This document shows positions 1-11,646 of a stretch of 64,000 nucleotides of DNA, one piece after another. The stretch comes from Atherinomorus stipes. Taxonomy: Eukaryota; Chordata; Actinopteri; Atheriniformes; Atherinidae. Position 1 is the stretch's first letter. Each line of letters starts with the position of its first letter. The notes below the pieces were generated by a model. The model did no database searches. It was given only the letters and a program-made list of their open reading frames with translations, and was not told the origin of the DNA. Both the position numbers and the translations under genes were made by a program. Location: the NCBI GenBank assembly GCA_023101725.1, contig JALJCO010003968.1, positions 434,001-498,000 of the forward strand, read 5' to 3'.

Positions 1-273
1 TAACAAGAAACCTCCTCACGCTGCAGGACTCCAACAGTTTCTGTGAAATCCATGAAGAAAGTCTTCATTGTGGAAGGAAAAGAATTATCAGAGAAACATT
101 AGCCAAACCAGTGGGTGGCCCACAGATTATAAATATCTTCCTCTGTTCGGATTCTTGAGAGGAAAAAACAGTTCTGAAGTTTTAACTATCATTGAATCCA
201 ACTTATGATTTATTTTTCTGATCATGATTGTTCTTCATTATTTTTTTTGTCTTTTTAACACATGCATCTTCAC

Positions 274-739
274 TAGGGGTGTCAAAATTGTTCCAAAATG
301 ACGTTCGAATATTTGCGCTAAAATAAACACATAATTCAAATAAATTTGAATATCCATTTGAGCATTATGCCAACAGGAGGACAAAGTAATACAAGACATA
401 ACTACTTGTATAGGTATTTTTTTTATTTTTTTATTTCAATATTAACATCTTTAACAACGCCCAGGACATCACAAAATGAACTCGCAGCACCTCCCCACCC
501 CCACCCCCTCGACAAATGAAAATAAATTTATCAACATTGAATGCTCCGAGCAAGCTGTAGTAAACGTGGAACAACTTGAGACAGTAGGCCTGTAATCAAA
601 CCAAGGTACTGCAGCAGATGTAGGCCTAATGTAGTAGGCTATTCTTCCCACTGATTATTAATTTTTTACATCCGAATCTCTGTTTTTTTATGAATATTCA
701 AATATATATTCAAATTTAGAATATTTGTTGACAGCCCTA
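274..739. mobile_element. hAT-type miniature element with 8-bp target duplication
   Basis: The element runs from TAGGGGTGTCAA to a terminus whose reverse complement is TAGGGCTGTCAA, so it has near-identical terminal inverted repeats. It is flanked by the perfect direct repeat ATCTTCAC at 266-273 and 740-747. An 8-bp duplication plus TAGGG-TG termini fit the hAT superfamily. It is 466 bp long with no transposase, so it is non-autonomous. The sub-terminal parts are rich in GAATATT/AATATTC, giving further self-complementarity. Confidence 0.85.
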
Positions 740-2593
740 ATCTTCACATTCGGCACACAAGCACCATTATCTCTCCACTGCCAGCCATTAATGTCAGTTC
801 CAACGTATTCTTCATTAGCCTGGCAAGCCAGCCTGACCAATCCCATGTACTGTATGAGATACATGGCAAGTCGGTCTGGTTTCCCTCCACTGGAAACTGA
901 ATTCCACACAGGGAAAAAATTGACGAGACCAATCACAGCACAGGATGTGGGACTGTGCAATATGTCTTTTTCAGCGACTCAGTTCTCTGATCAGTGAGGA
1001 TGGCGGCCGCAGAGGAGCGACGAGGGCATCGACTCTACAGGCAGTTTAATGGATAATGTTACATCCAATATTTTGTCACATTTAGAGTAAGTAAGTGAGT
1101 ATGATTTTTATTTAGGTGTCATGCACACCATGGTGCCCAGCCCTCATGGGCTTACAAGACACTTGCATACCGTACGTCACATATCAAGGTACAAGATGGT
1201 CAAAAAGAAAAAGACAATACCAAGGGCGCAGATAGCACTGGGGACGGAGGAGACGTGTCCCCCTCAGTTTTTTAATGACGCTGATCTGTCCACCCCACTT
1301 TCCCTGGGTAAAGGTGCATGTATGCTCGATGGAGAAGATGGAGCAATGCCACCAGAAACCGCGGGGTCAGTGTTGAGCTGTGTAACCAGAGAAGAAGAAT
1401 AGGAAGCGGAAGAATAACAATACAAAACAGCCGGGGTCAACAGCCCAATAAAAGCACCTGAGAAGTTAGACGCCTAACAGAGGAGCATCTGTAGACATGA
1501 CTGGAGCTTTACAGGAGAGGTTGTGTGTCCAAAAATACACTCTACGACATCACATCGCCGGGACACGGGGACAGACAGCGGACAAACTGATTTATGAACC
1601 ATGCGAACGCAGAAGATGCAAGGAAGTATGAAGGCAGCCGCGCAGGGTGACGCATGAAAGGGACGTCGCCATTTACATACGTAAGTGAGGATAATAAATG
1701 GCTCTTAAAACAACTAACATCACCCGACTCGCAAACAAACACTTTCCCAGACATTGCCAGACAGTTAAAGTCATAGCAGTGCGCACTGAGAGCCCGGTGT
1801 TTGTGTTTTGACTAATGGTGCGTTTAAGTTATACACTAGTGTCGGAATTTCCTAACTCCAAGTCAGAATTGCAGTCATAATCCTCCGTGAAATCGGATCT
1901 TCAGCTCAGAAAGTCGGATTCATCTCACCAACCAGACATATAACTCATGCTGTCTGCTGTTTACTTAAACAGTAGTTCCTTGTTTTGTTTTATAAGGCTG
2001 CATAGTGCTGGAAGGACTCTCCACCATAGGATTACGTTGATCTGAGCTCCCACTTCCGACACTCACCATCTTCATTTGAACACACTACAAGGTTCATACT
2101 GTACCTCAGGGTGCTAAAGAGAAATTTCTACCTGCATGTGTGCCTGTTGCAGTTATCTATGGAGAGAATTTTGTTTCTTTATCATTTAATCAAATAAATA
2201 GAGTACATTTTAAACCAAAAAAGAGATTTGAGGGCAAAATAAAGTCAGAGGCAATCAAAAATTTTTTGAGATCAAAATAGAACCGGTTGCAATTGAAAAA
2301 TAAAAATAGACAGCATATTTCTTCAATTTTAATCAATAATAATGTTTAAAAATAAAAACAAGTATTTTTCTTACGAATCAGCCCTCTTTGATTTCAAGTT
2401 TTTTTTTTTTTAAATTTGATTACAAATTTGTTCTTCTTGGTTGCAAATTCTAAAGTTTTGCTTGTGAATTCCAAGTGCACTTGATGGGCGGGGCCTACAC
2501 TGGTGGATGAGAGACGTGTTTCTATTGGTTGGTGTGAACTGGTTCCAAGCAAAGTTGACAGAGCGAGTGAATTACAGGGAGGCATCTACAACG

Positions 2594-2806
2594 TAGGGCT
2601 GTGATCACATACATGGTCATAATATCTCTATTTTTGTATCATATCGTGGAGTGATCGGACTGCATGTGAGAGCATGGGAGTGGTTGTAGCTATGTGAGAT
2701 TCTAACCCGAGTTAAAGCCCAAATTTCACAAAGATAACTAATTGAGGTGAAATCATTTGCTGACAGCTTGGTCCTCCCCAGTTCAAAAATCCTATCTGCA
2801 CCCCTA
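2594..2806. mobile_element. Possible short hAT-like miniature element
   Basis: The segment begins TAGGGCTGTGAT and ends with a sequence whose reverse complement is TAGGGGTGCAGA, resembling the hAT-type termini at 274-739. I could not find a matching 8-bp target duplication. The call rests on the imperfect termini alone. Confidence 0.4.
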
Positions 2807-3140
2807 GACAATACACATAACCAATACTGTACTGGCGGTGTTTTAAGAATAGAGAATTCTCTTACGCTTCTCCAGGAACTTGCCTAAAGTAAATACCTCC
2901 TCCATAAACAACCAACCTAACATCAAACATTCAGACATCCAAACCAGATCAGGGTTCTTTTCTTTATTTTTTTCAAATAAAACAATTCTTAAATCATGAT
3001 AAAGTGGACACCGAAACACAAAATGAAACTTAATGAAATTAGAATGAATTAACAATCATATGTATTTGTCGATTTCAATGTTGTTCCAATGTTATTCAGA
3101 AATACATGAGTCCCATATATTTATGTTCAGTGATGTTGAT

Positions 3141-3408
3141 ACAGATGCGGGCATGAAAAAGTTCCCCTTTCTGCAGACTGCCAGCCACTTACCAGCCACT
3201 TGTCTGCTAATTCAGTCGCACAGAGAAACGCCTGTGTGCCCAGGGGAAACAATTTCAGAGCATAAATGAATGCCTGGAACAAGGACGTTTCCACACACCA
3301 AGTTTGGACACCATGCGTGATGACATATTTGAGGGGAAAAATCGTTCAGCCAGTGATAGTGCAGTAATAGTGCACTAAAAGGTGGAACTTTTTCATGCTC
3401 ACATCTGT
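3141..3408. repeat. 268-bp segment bounded by 25-bp inverted repeats
   Basis: The left arm 3141-3165 (ACAGATGCGGGCATGAAAAA then GTTCC) matches the reverse complement of 3384-3408 at 23 of 25 positions. The interior has no open frame of note. The structure suggests a miniature inverted-repeat element, but no target-site duplication was recognised, so the family is unknown. Confidence 0.6.
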
Positions 3409-4065
3409 AGGTACGCATCCTATGTCCCTGATGCACTAAAATCTGAAAGAACGCAGTAAACTCACCATCCGTGTGTCCAAAGGACGCACCTCATTTTCCC
3501 ATGAAAAACAACACACCGTGAACAACTTCTGTTCGAAATCACAGTAACTTCCGAAAGAAACATTTTTATCAGCCAAGGACATTTTTAGGCCTATTTTATA
3601 GGGACCCTGCTAAAATAGATAGATACAGTATATTTATGAAATAATTGTCTTTGTGATGAAGCCCACATATTGCTACTGAAAATTAACACACTGCGTGTGT
3701 TAAGTTTTGTTTTGATGTCCTCACCATTTTAAATTGCCCTTTACTGCCAATTTGGTGTTCGTGGACATTTTTTGCCTAATTAAAAGTAGGGTAGGGGATC
3801 CTGGAAAAACGGTTCGAGCAAGCTATATTTGGCAAAATATGCCCCCCCCCACCATACCATCATCAATGGGGTTAAACACTACAGTAAATATATATAGATA
3901 AAAATAGTGCCACCTGTCCCAAGGACTCGTGACAAGGACAACCTTTCAACATCACTGTATATTGTTACAGTTTTAAGGAAACCCTGCTCCAAAGAAGCCT
4001 GAGGCATTGTGTAAGATGTAGATACAAAACAGGAAGTAATGATCATGGATATCATTTCAAATCTG

Positions 4066-4096
<31 letters not shown>

Positions 4097-5052
4097 CTTT
4101 TTATACGTGCAAGATTCAATGTGAGTAAAATGTTTTTTCCAAGCTGGAACAGTCAGTTGTTCACATTTGTGTTGCAGGGACTTTTTATTCAGTAACTTTC
4201 TGACATCAGCTGACGTCCGAACAGAGACGTCAAATGACGTCTTGTTTGTGCTTAAATGTAATATAGCAGCCATTTCAACTGATGTGGAAAATTACTGCAC
4301 TCCGTTTTTATGTACATTTTTCACACCACCCTACATTTATAGGACTCTGTAGAACTTTCACTCAGTTTTCTGTGATTCAATCTGTTACACCAGTCTAGGA
4401 ATTGCATTTCTGCCTGAGTCACACATGCAGACAACAAAACTGTCAAGTAACCCAGCTAAATATTTAGTGCAGAAATGTTTTATGTTTGTGGACTTTTGTA
4501 GTTGAAATGTGCTGTTTACAGCAGGTAACTGAAAAGGTGAGAAACTAGCTGTATTTCTGTAGCAGGACACGGTTAAAGGAATTATTGTTGCCAGAGTATG
4601 GAGAGTTAAAAAATGACTGACACCACAATTAAGTTATTTTTGCCACATACAACATTTTTATTCTGTCTGTAATTATGATTCAGTTTGTAGGACTCACTCT
4701 TTATGTTTACTAGAATAATATGGATTATTCTAGGAGGGAATACTCTTGTCCTCATGTTTTATTTACTCTATCTGCTCTTTCTCTATAATAAACTCAATTT
4801 ATTTTATAATTTAAACGTTTTTAAACCAAAACTTTGAAAATAATTGCATTTTTCATTTCCCTACCAAATCTGACACCCAGATTTACTCATTTTGCCTGTA
4901 AAAAAACTTTAACTATAATTTTCATGAATGTTTAGATGTACATCATTAGCTAACCCAGCTGGACAATTTTCCTTCCCCTACATATTAATTCATGTCTTCC
5001 CCTCTGATTGCTGTATTACTTGAATATACTGTTTACTGAAAATATATATCAA

Positions 5053-5662
5053 AACTATGTTCGATATTGTCGACCTACCAATATTATCAGCCGATATTGG
5101 CATAAAAATGTGATATCTGAAAATATCAGTACTGTTTTTTTGGGCTGATATTATGAAAAATGAAATCGCTTGAAAATGATTTTGTTATGGAGCAACGAAA
5201 TCTCACGAGACACTAGCAGCGGTCCAGCATGTATAAAAGTCCCTATTATCCTGGAAGAACTTCATATCCCAGCATTCCTTTCAGAGTTATGTGACTACGG
5301 TGCTGCTGCTGCTACAGACTGACTTGCTTTGAAGCTGCTTATAATATGTCTGTTTTAAGTCGTTGGTTACGTTACGAAGTTGTCAGAAACATTTGAATTA
5401 GCCACATGTTGGCTAATACCTGATAGTATCTGATATATGGCAGATGTCCAAAATGAACTTGTCTGGCTGAGTTGTGAAGAGTTTTGGGATCTTTGCTCTC
5501 AGAGCAGAGTATAGTTGAACTTCTCAAAAATGTGACAAAACCTCACAGTTCTCTGCATTGGTATCGGTTGATATCGGATATCGGAATTTAAGAGTTGGAC
5601 AATATCGGTGTATCGGATATCAGTAAAAAAAAAAAAAAAAAGCCTATATTGAACATCCCTGG
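5053..5662. mobile_element. Decayed hAT-like miniature element
   Basis: The left end contains ATGTTCGATATTG and the right end ATATTGAACATCCCTGG, whose reverse complement is CCAGGGATGTTCAATAT. The interior near both ends is full of GATATC/TATCGG motifs, a common feature of fish hAT-type non-autonomous elements. A poly-A run lies at about 5625-5641. The left terminus is degraded and no target duplication is evident, so the boundaries are approximate. Confidence 0.55.
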
Positions 5663-8600
5663 TTAAAACCAATACTAAATAATTTATTCAAGGGGATCCT
5701 GTCCATCATTTTAATAGGGACAGGCTCAGAGCACTCAGCAGTAATTTTCATGCAGCTGAAGTTCATTTTATCAAGTTATTGTCCAGAAAAGCTGAGCAAC
5801 ACAGCCACCAGGAAAATACAGCCTCAACTATTTTCTTGGTTAAATCCAAGAGATGACTAACTTTTGGCCAAACAAAGTTGCCATTTTACTTTTCTGAAAT
5901 TCAAAACCAATTTATTTCAATAAATAACAATTTAGTAAAATTTTGTTCGTTATAACTTTTTTTTTAGTTTCTTATATTTAAATTTTGAATTTATCATTAT
6001 TTAGCTATTTATTTATACATAAAATTCTGTCATGTACGAACAAAAATACACATAGTTAAGTTTAGATAAGAAACTGGTTCTGGTTCTGGAAAAATATGAA
6101 TCTTGGTATTAAATACCAGCCAAGCAGACACTTAAATTTGGGCAGTAAATAAATCAAACTATAAAGGGAAGATGAATTATAAACATAGCTGATTATTTAC
6201 CATCATCTAGTTCATGTAAAGCATGAAATTAAGTCTGTTTTTGAGAGTGGAAGTTAGCTAATTGCATCTTTACAGCAACAAACATCAGGGCCATCCTCAC
6301 TGAAAGACATAATTTATTTCCTTGCAAACAATATCCACAGCCAGCTGGACAATAAATATTGTTGGCAAGATTACAAGTAAATGCTTCTACATCAAAACCA
6401 AGTACCGAGCTGGAAAATTGTCCTTTTCCTCCCCCAGTGCTCAATATGACTTCAAGCCATGCAGTCTTTTCTGTTGCTTTTTTTTTTTTACCAAACTGCT
6501 ACAAACCAGCAATCACCCCTTCCCTCTCAGATAGAAGATTAGCCCTGATTTTTCTTCAGGATTTGTTCAGTATGAATCACTGTTTACCAAATTGGCACAA
6601 ATGACCACATGACACTCCTCTTTGATTGCAGCCCTAATGGTTTCTTTTCTTTTTTTTCTCATTGACAGATCAATAAGTTTATCAAAACCTTTTATTCATT
6701 AAATAGCTCATATGGTCAATCCTGCAAATTATGCAGAAAAAAGAAGAAAACAATACACCATTTTAACTTGTCATATCAGGTGTTTTCCATCTGGAATACT
6801 TTCATTTTTTATGTAAAACACTTTCAATTGTTGTGTACATGAAATTTGCTTTACAAATAATCTTGCCTTGCCTTGTGAAATGACATAAAACCACATCTCC
6901 TCATGAACAAATTACAGATGAGATAATAATCTGCTGTCTTTCAGACTAAATATTACTGTAGAGCTAGGGTGAGATTTAACTGAAGAAGTTATTTAGAAAC
7001 TGTCGAAATGTCAAAAGACATTTAACTTTTGCACTTTAGTACAAAAGACATGAGCAAGCTCGCTGACGATTATCGCTGACCCATACAAAGACAGCATGTG
7101 GGCAGTTTTTAAATGGCTGAATTCTGTTAAAACCAGACATGGCAGATGTTACTTCCACAGAGCACTTGCTGACATACTATATAGTTGTCAAACAAATTTG
7201 TGCAATTACACTCTTTAGTATCTGTCATTTTATTGAAGGCTTTCTGGACTATTTTTTTTTTTATTTTTTTCCCGGACACACACTTTGCAAATGTGGTATT
7301 AAATTCCAAACAACACGCAGGTGTCTTAAAGAAATGCTAAGCCATGTTCTTTCACTTACAATTCATAAAATAACAGGGCCCAAGCTGACACCTCCACCTA
7401 TCGAAACAACTACAAAACAACACGTATGGTTTGGCTCTACTTGTGGTTGTTTCTTTGCAGTGATTGCATGCAGATTTTGTTTGATCCTTGGGGTCATTTT
7501 GTCATTTTTTTAGTAATTTTGCATCTTGCTGCAGTCACTTTGCTTCAATAATTACATCTATGTTGTTATTTTGCTTCTTTTTGCGGTAAAAATCGGCCTC
7601 GCTGTATTTATTTTGTATCTTTTTTTGCTCTCACACAGACTGCTGTGCTGTGTTCATCCATGAACTCTCTGGGTTTCTACAACTGTGTTCAGATGGCAGG
7701 ATAAATAAAGAAACCTGCCCTTTGAGTCTAAAGGTAAAGCAATGCAAATAAAAATGTGAGTCATGCAAAACAAGCAGAGAGACAATAACATGCAGAGATC
7801 AGTCCTTCTATCCTCAGTGACCCAACTTACCCCAACGGCAAAATTCCAATTCCCATTATCTCGTTATCCTATTCCTATACTGTCTCATGAGACGAGCAAA
7901 AAATGTCTGCACCTGCAGGTCTGTTTGCAAATCAACTGTATATTGTTGCTGTCTAAAGCTGTCTCTCAGGGTGTTTTAACCTTTCAAGTTGTCTAGGGCC
8001 CCAGAAGAGCTTCTAGCTCCAGGCTCACACCTGTGTTCCAACATAGAATAAGGACGACAACAGCAGCAGCGACCCTCAGTGCAAGAGCACACAAATACAC
8101 TAAATTACAACCAAATCACATTTTTTTAAAGACACAAAGTCATATCATCAACTTCTGGAGGCAGGCATCAGACAAAAATACACAACAGTAACTTCAAACA
8201 GCTGGGTGGGAGCTACTTTCACCATGTTACCACCTCATTTCTTGCTGCACGCTGGCAACAGTGTTGCTATGGCAGCCATGGAAACAGAGCAGATTTTTTT
8301 TTTTCCAACTTGCTCCCGATGGAATTCTATCTGCCAAAGCCATTCTTTCTGTTTTCTTCACTCTGTCCCCTCATTTTCTGAAGTTATCCTGGAAAATCCT
8401 TTCGTCTCTCTCCTAAAATTGCATTCTGCAGCTAAATTTCTGGACATAATTATGAACATGCCATCAGTATCACAACTAAGATAACAATTTGTCTTTTGAG
8501 CAATCATTTGTAATTTATTTTGCTCTCTTTGGTCCACTTACAGCTATTGGTGTTATCTGTAGGCTACTTCTCTGCTTGACTAATTGCTTATTAGCCTAAA

Positions 8601-9343
8601 CAAATGTCACTTAGACATTTCTCTATCTTTTAATGTGTTTCTATGTCTTTCTCATCCATCCCTCATTTCATTGCTCATGCTTGAACTTCTAATTAGGGTC
8701 AGTCCTCTAAAATTGGAAGAGACACTATATCACACTAGATGGAATGCCATTGCTGCTTGTTAAACTTCTCTTGTTAAACATCCCCCAGACTATTATCAAC
8801 TTTTCACTGCCTGATCATGAATGATTACATACGCATATCATGGTGTCTATACATATTTACTGGGCGCATGCATCTCTGAAGTCACCACTCTTCTTAGTCA
8901 ACTGTGAAGAACTCTGCTCTTACTTCCAATTTCAAATACTAGAGTGTGAAATAACTTGCCAGTGGACTGGATTTAGAGGAAATTTTACCATACCAGTCTT
9001 TTTGTACTGCAGGTAGCTATAGTTTCATATTTGCTATTTTCAAATGATTTTTCCTTTTAAAACATCAAATGTAAAAAAATAAATGAAAATGTGTAAAAAT
9101 GTGCTTTTGAACAAGGAATAATAAAAACCTTACAGTGCAGTTAAATGGAGATGATAAAAGGTTTTCTGTGTCAGAAATGTGCAAACGTGTGCAAGGTACG
9201 TTTGTCCACATGTGAAAAACAAACAAATGTAACAGCCAAGGCTCAGAAATGGTAAGATAGTAATATTCAACACCATTGTTTGAGTAATATTCAACCCAAA
9301 CCACTTAAAACCATTTTGTGCCAAACCATAAGTAACCACTATT

Positions 9344-10008
9344 GGCTGGGTTTCCCAGATGGTAGTTAAGACGATCTTAGAGCAAAGTTTTTCTTAAGAA
9401 CGTTCTTTCGGTTTCTTCTTAAGAAGGATCTGTAAGAACACTCTGACCCAGTCTTTCAACCCTTCTTAGTGAGTGATCGCACATAGGTCCAGCCATGATG
9501 GGTAAAGAAAGAAGTAAATACGGACAGTTTGGAGTTATGTAACAGCACAATATAAATATATTTTGATCTGTTTTAAGGCTTGTATTAGTTAGATAGTGAC
9601 AAAAAGTAATTCATCTATTTATTTGTTTTGGGAAACGTGCAATGCTGCAAAACATGCAGTATGACACATGGTGAATGTTGAAGCTGTTTGTTTCAGGAAG
9701 GCTCTTTGAGGCTCAACGCAGGGACACAAGTGCACTAAACACTAGACAAACCAGTTACACTATATGACCAACAAAAGCATGCATAATCGTGGCATTTACT
9801 ACAATTTAACCACACATCCAGCATGCTCACAGGGTGTTTTATGGACTACCTGCATTAATTGTTGATTTAATGCACCTGTTAAATACAATTTGGCCATTTG
9901 CACACCAGCAGGAGCCTATTCGTGGTTGGAATGCCAGTGATGTGACAGACGTCTGAGCTGAATCAGTGGTCGTTGATCTTAATTACTTCTGTTAAGAACA
10001 TCTTAGGG
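9344..10008. mobile_element. Possible PIF/Harbinger-like relic
   Basis: The segment begins GGCTGGGTTTCCCA, a terminus typical of fish Harbinger-type non-autonomous elements. It is followed by repeated TTCTTAAGAA-type motifs at both sides (about 9400-9435 and 9988-10005). The right terminus is not clear. Recognition is from remembered consensus features, not a search. Confidence 0.35.
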
Positions 10009-10085
10009 CTGGTTAATACTTGCTGTGGAAGCATGCGTCAGCGTCAGTGTACATAGTTGCTGCAGCATATGAGGAGCACACTGCA

Positions 10086-11260
10086 AAAACTCAAATCTTA
10101 AGCCCTGTTCTGACGGGATTGGTATCATATAGGGACCACATGTAGTTTATAATAATTACAGAGATTGTCTGTGATTTTAATCCCGTGTGAATCAGTCATG
10201 TCTGTGATTTGTGATGTAATAATTCCCCCCCGCAAATTACCTACTACAATTTGCTAAACTCCGAGGTCCGCTGATAATACTAATCCAATGCAAATAAGTA
10301 TCTCTGTGATTTGGACAGACATGACACCTTATTTGGCAGTATTTATTTCCTGGATGCATTTTATTTCCTTTTTGGCGAAGAATGGAGATTGAAAATAGAT
10401 TTTCCTTCCAAATTACTGTATTATGTTTACGATCATTTACAAAGCATTAACTTTGAGTCTGAGTGATTGGCGAAGTTTCACCAGTCATATACAGGCCTAT
10501 ATGAAATATCTGTAAATGGCATTTTCCCCCAACAACAAACGTTTATTTTGGACAATATGCAGACATGGTGCAAATTCTTAAAGGTGCCATGACAACAAAT
10601 TTAACTTTTCTGGGGTTTTAGGGGTATAATATGATCTGTTGTGCACTGATGAGGCCATGTGAATGTCCAGAATGAGAATCAAGTTCCTGTTTATGGTCTG
10701 TCAGCTTTGTTTCTTTGTTCAGAAACAGTTGAATCAGACAGCAGCTTATCATTCTACGTAGTTCTACCACTCTACATAATTCTTTTGCTCCAATAAGTGC
10801 ACACTATCAAGTAAACAGCCCCCCCCTCCTCTCTCCTAACAGTCTATGCACCCTCCGCTTCACCCCCACTCCCTGTCTGATTCAACTACAAGTGCAGGAG
10901 TGACTGCTAAGCAGTCAGGTCTGGGTTTTCAAACAAATAGATTTAAAAGCAAACTTCTGCAGCAACACTGAAGGAGGCGACCACAACCTTGTCATTACCT
11001 GTAAGTTTATTTATTTTCTACCTGCTGTCTTGTCTGATAAATGTAGCTCAAATGCCCATGATGCTAACAAATAGCCTTTAGGAAACTACGACCGCTAGGG
11101 CAGCTTGACCTACTTTCTCTAAATAAGGTTATAGCCAAAAAAGGTGTAGCCAATCAAAATGAAGTCAACTTGGTCCCCGGGTAAAGCTGCATATTATTAG
11201 CGCACCCAACTGTATTACTGACGAAGGGAGGTCTGGCGTTTCAAAACAATACCCCGCTGT
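10086..11260. repeat. Probable interspersed repeats, unclassified
   Basis: CTGCAAAAACTCAAATCTTA near 10082-10101 resembles a terminus common in fish DNA transposons. The TCTGTGATTT-type motif recurs at about 10165, 10200 and 10300. A second block from about 10590 (AAGGTGCCATGACA) also reads like a dispersed fish repeat. There is no coding sequence. Class and boundaries are uncertain. Confidence 0.35.
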
Positions 11261-11440
11261 GAAAAATGCTGTTTTTTTCTTTGGAGATTTCACATATGCA
11301 GCAATCCCAACAACATGAACTAGTTTTTACTGCTATCACTCCTTTAAAGCATTGGAAACGACTGCCTGCGAATCATTTTAACACATTTGTCTCTGAATGG
11401 TCACCCGCTGCTGATGGAACCGCAGCTGTACAGTATATAA

Positions 11441-11646
11441 GGGGGAGTGGGAGGTCTAGTAGCAATGTCGCGGATCCTGGCGCAGAGAACCTGAGCTCAA
11501 GTCCACGTCAGGACACTCAGGTAAAACCACTGTGGACCCCTAAGCAAGGTCCTTAACCCCCACCCTCTGCTTCCCAGGTGCTCCAAGCAGCAGCCCACTG
11601 CTCTCTGATACTTCAGAGATGAATAAACTCCTAGAAATAAGGTCCA
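11441..11646 (+). mobile_element. tRNA-derived SINE (V-SINE-like)
   Basis: The head contains a tRNA B-box-like GAGCTCAAGTCC around 11492-11503. The body reads CCCTAAGCAAGGTCCTTAAC and then a conserved CAGCCCACTGCTC core. This layout and wording match fish tRNA-derived SINEs of the V-SINE type as remembered. The copy is diverged. Confidence 0.6.

Noticed and set aside
1121..1402. 93-codon plus-strand frame near an apparent dispersed repeat at 820-1080
   Set aside because: No domain recognised. Could belong to an old mobile element, but no termini or motifs support it.
1815..2110. Stretch with GGTGCGTTTAAGTTATACAC and TCGGAATTTCC words, like a fish DNA-element end
   Set aside because: No matching opposite terminus or target duplication could be found, so it was not listed as an element.
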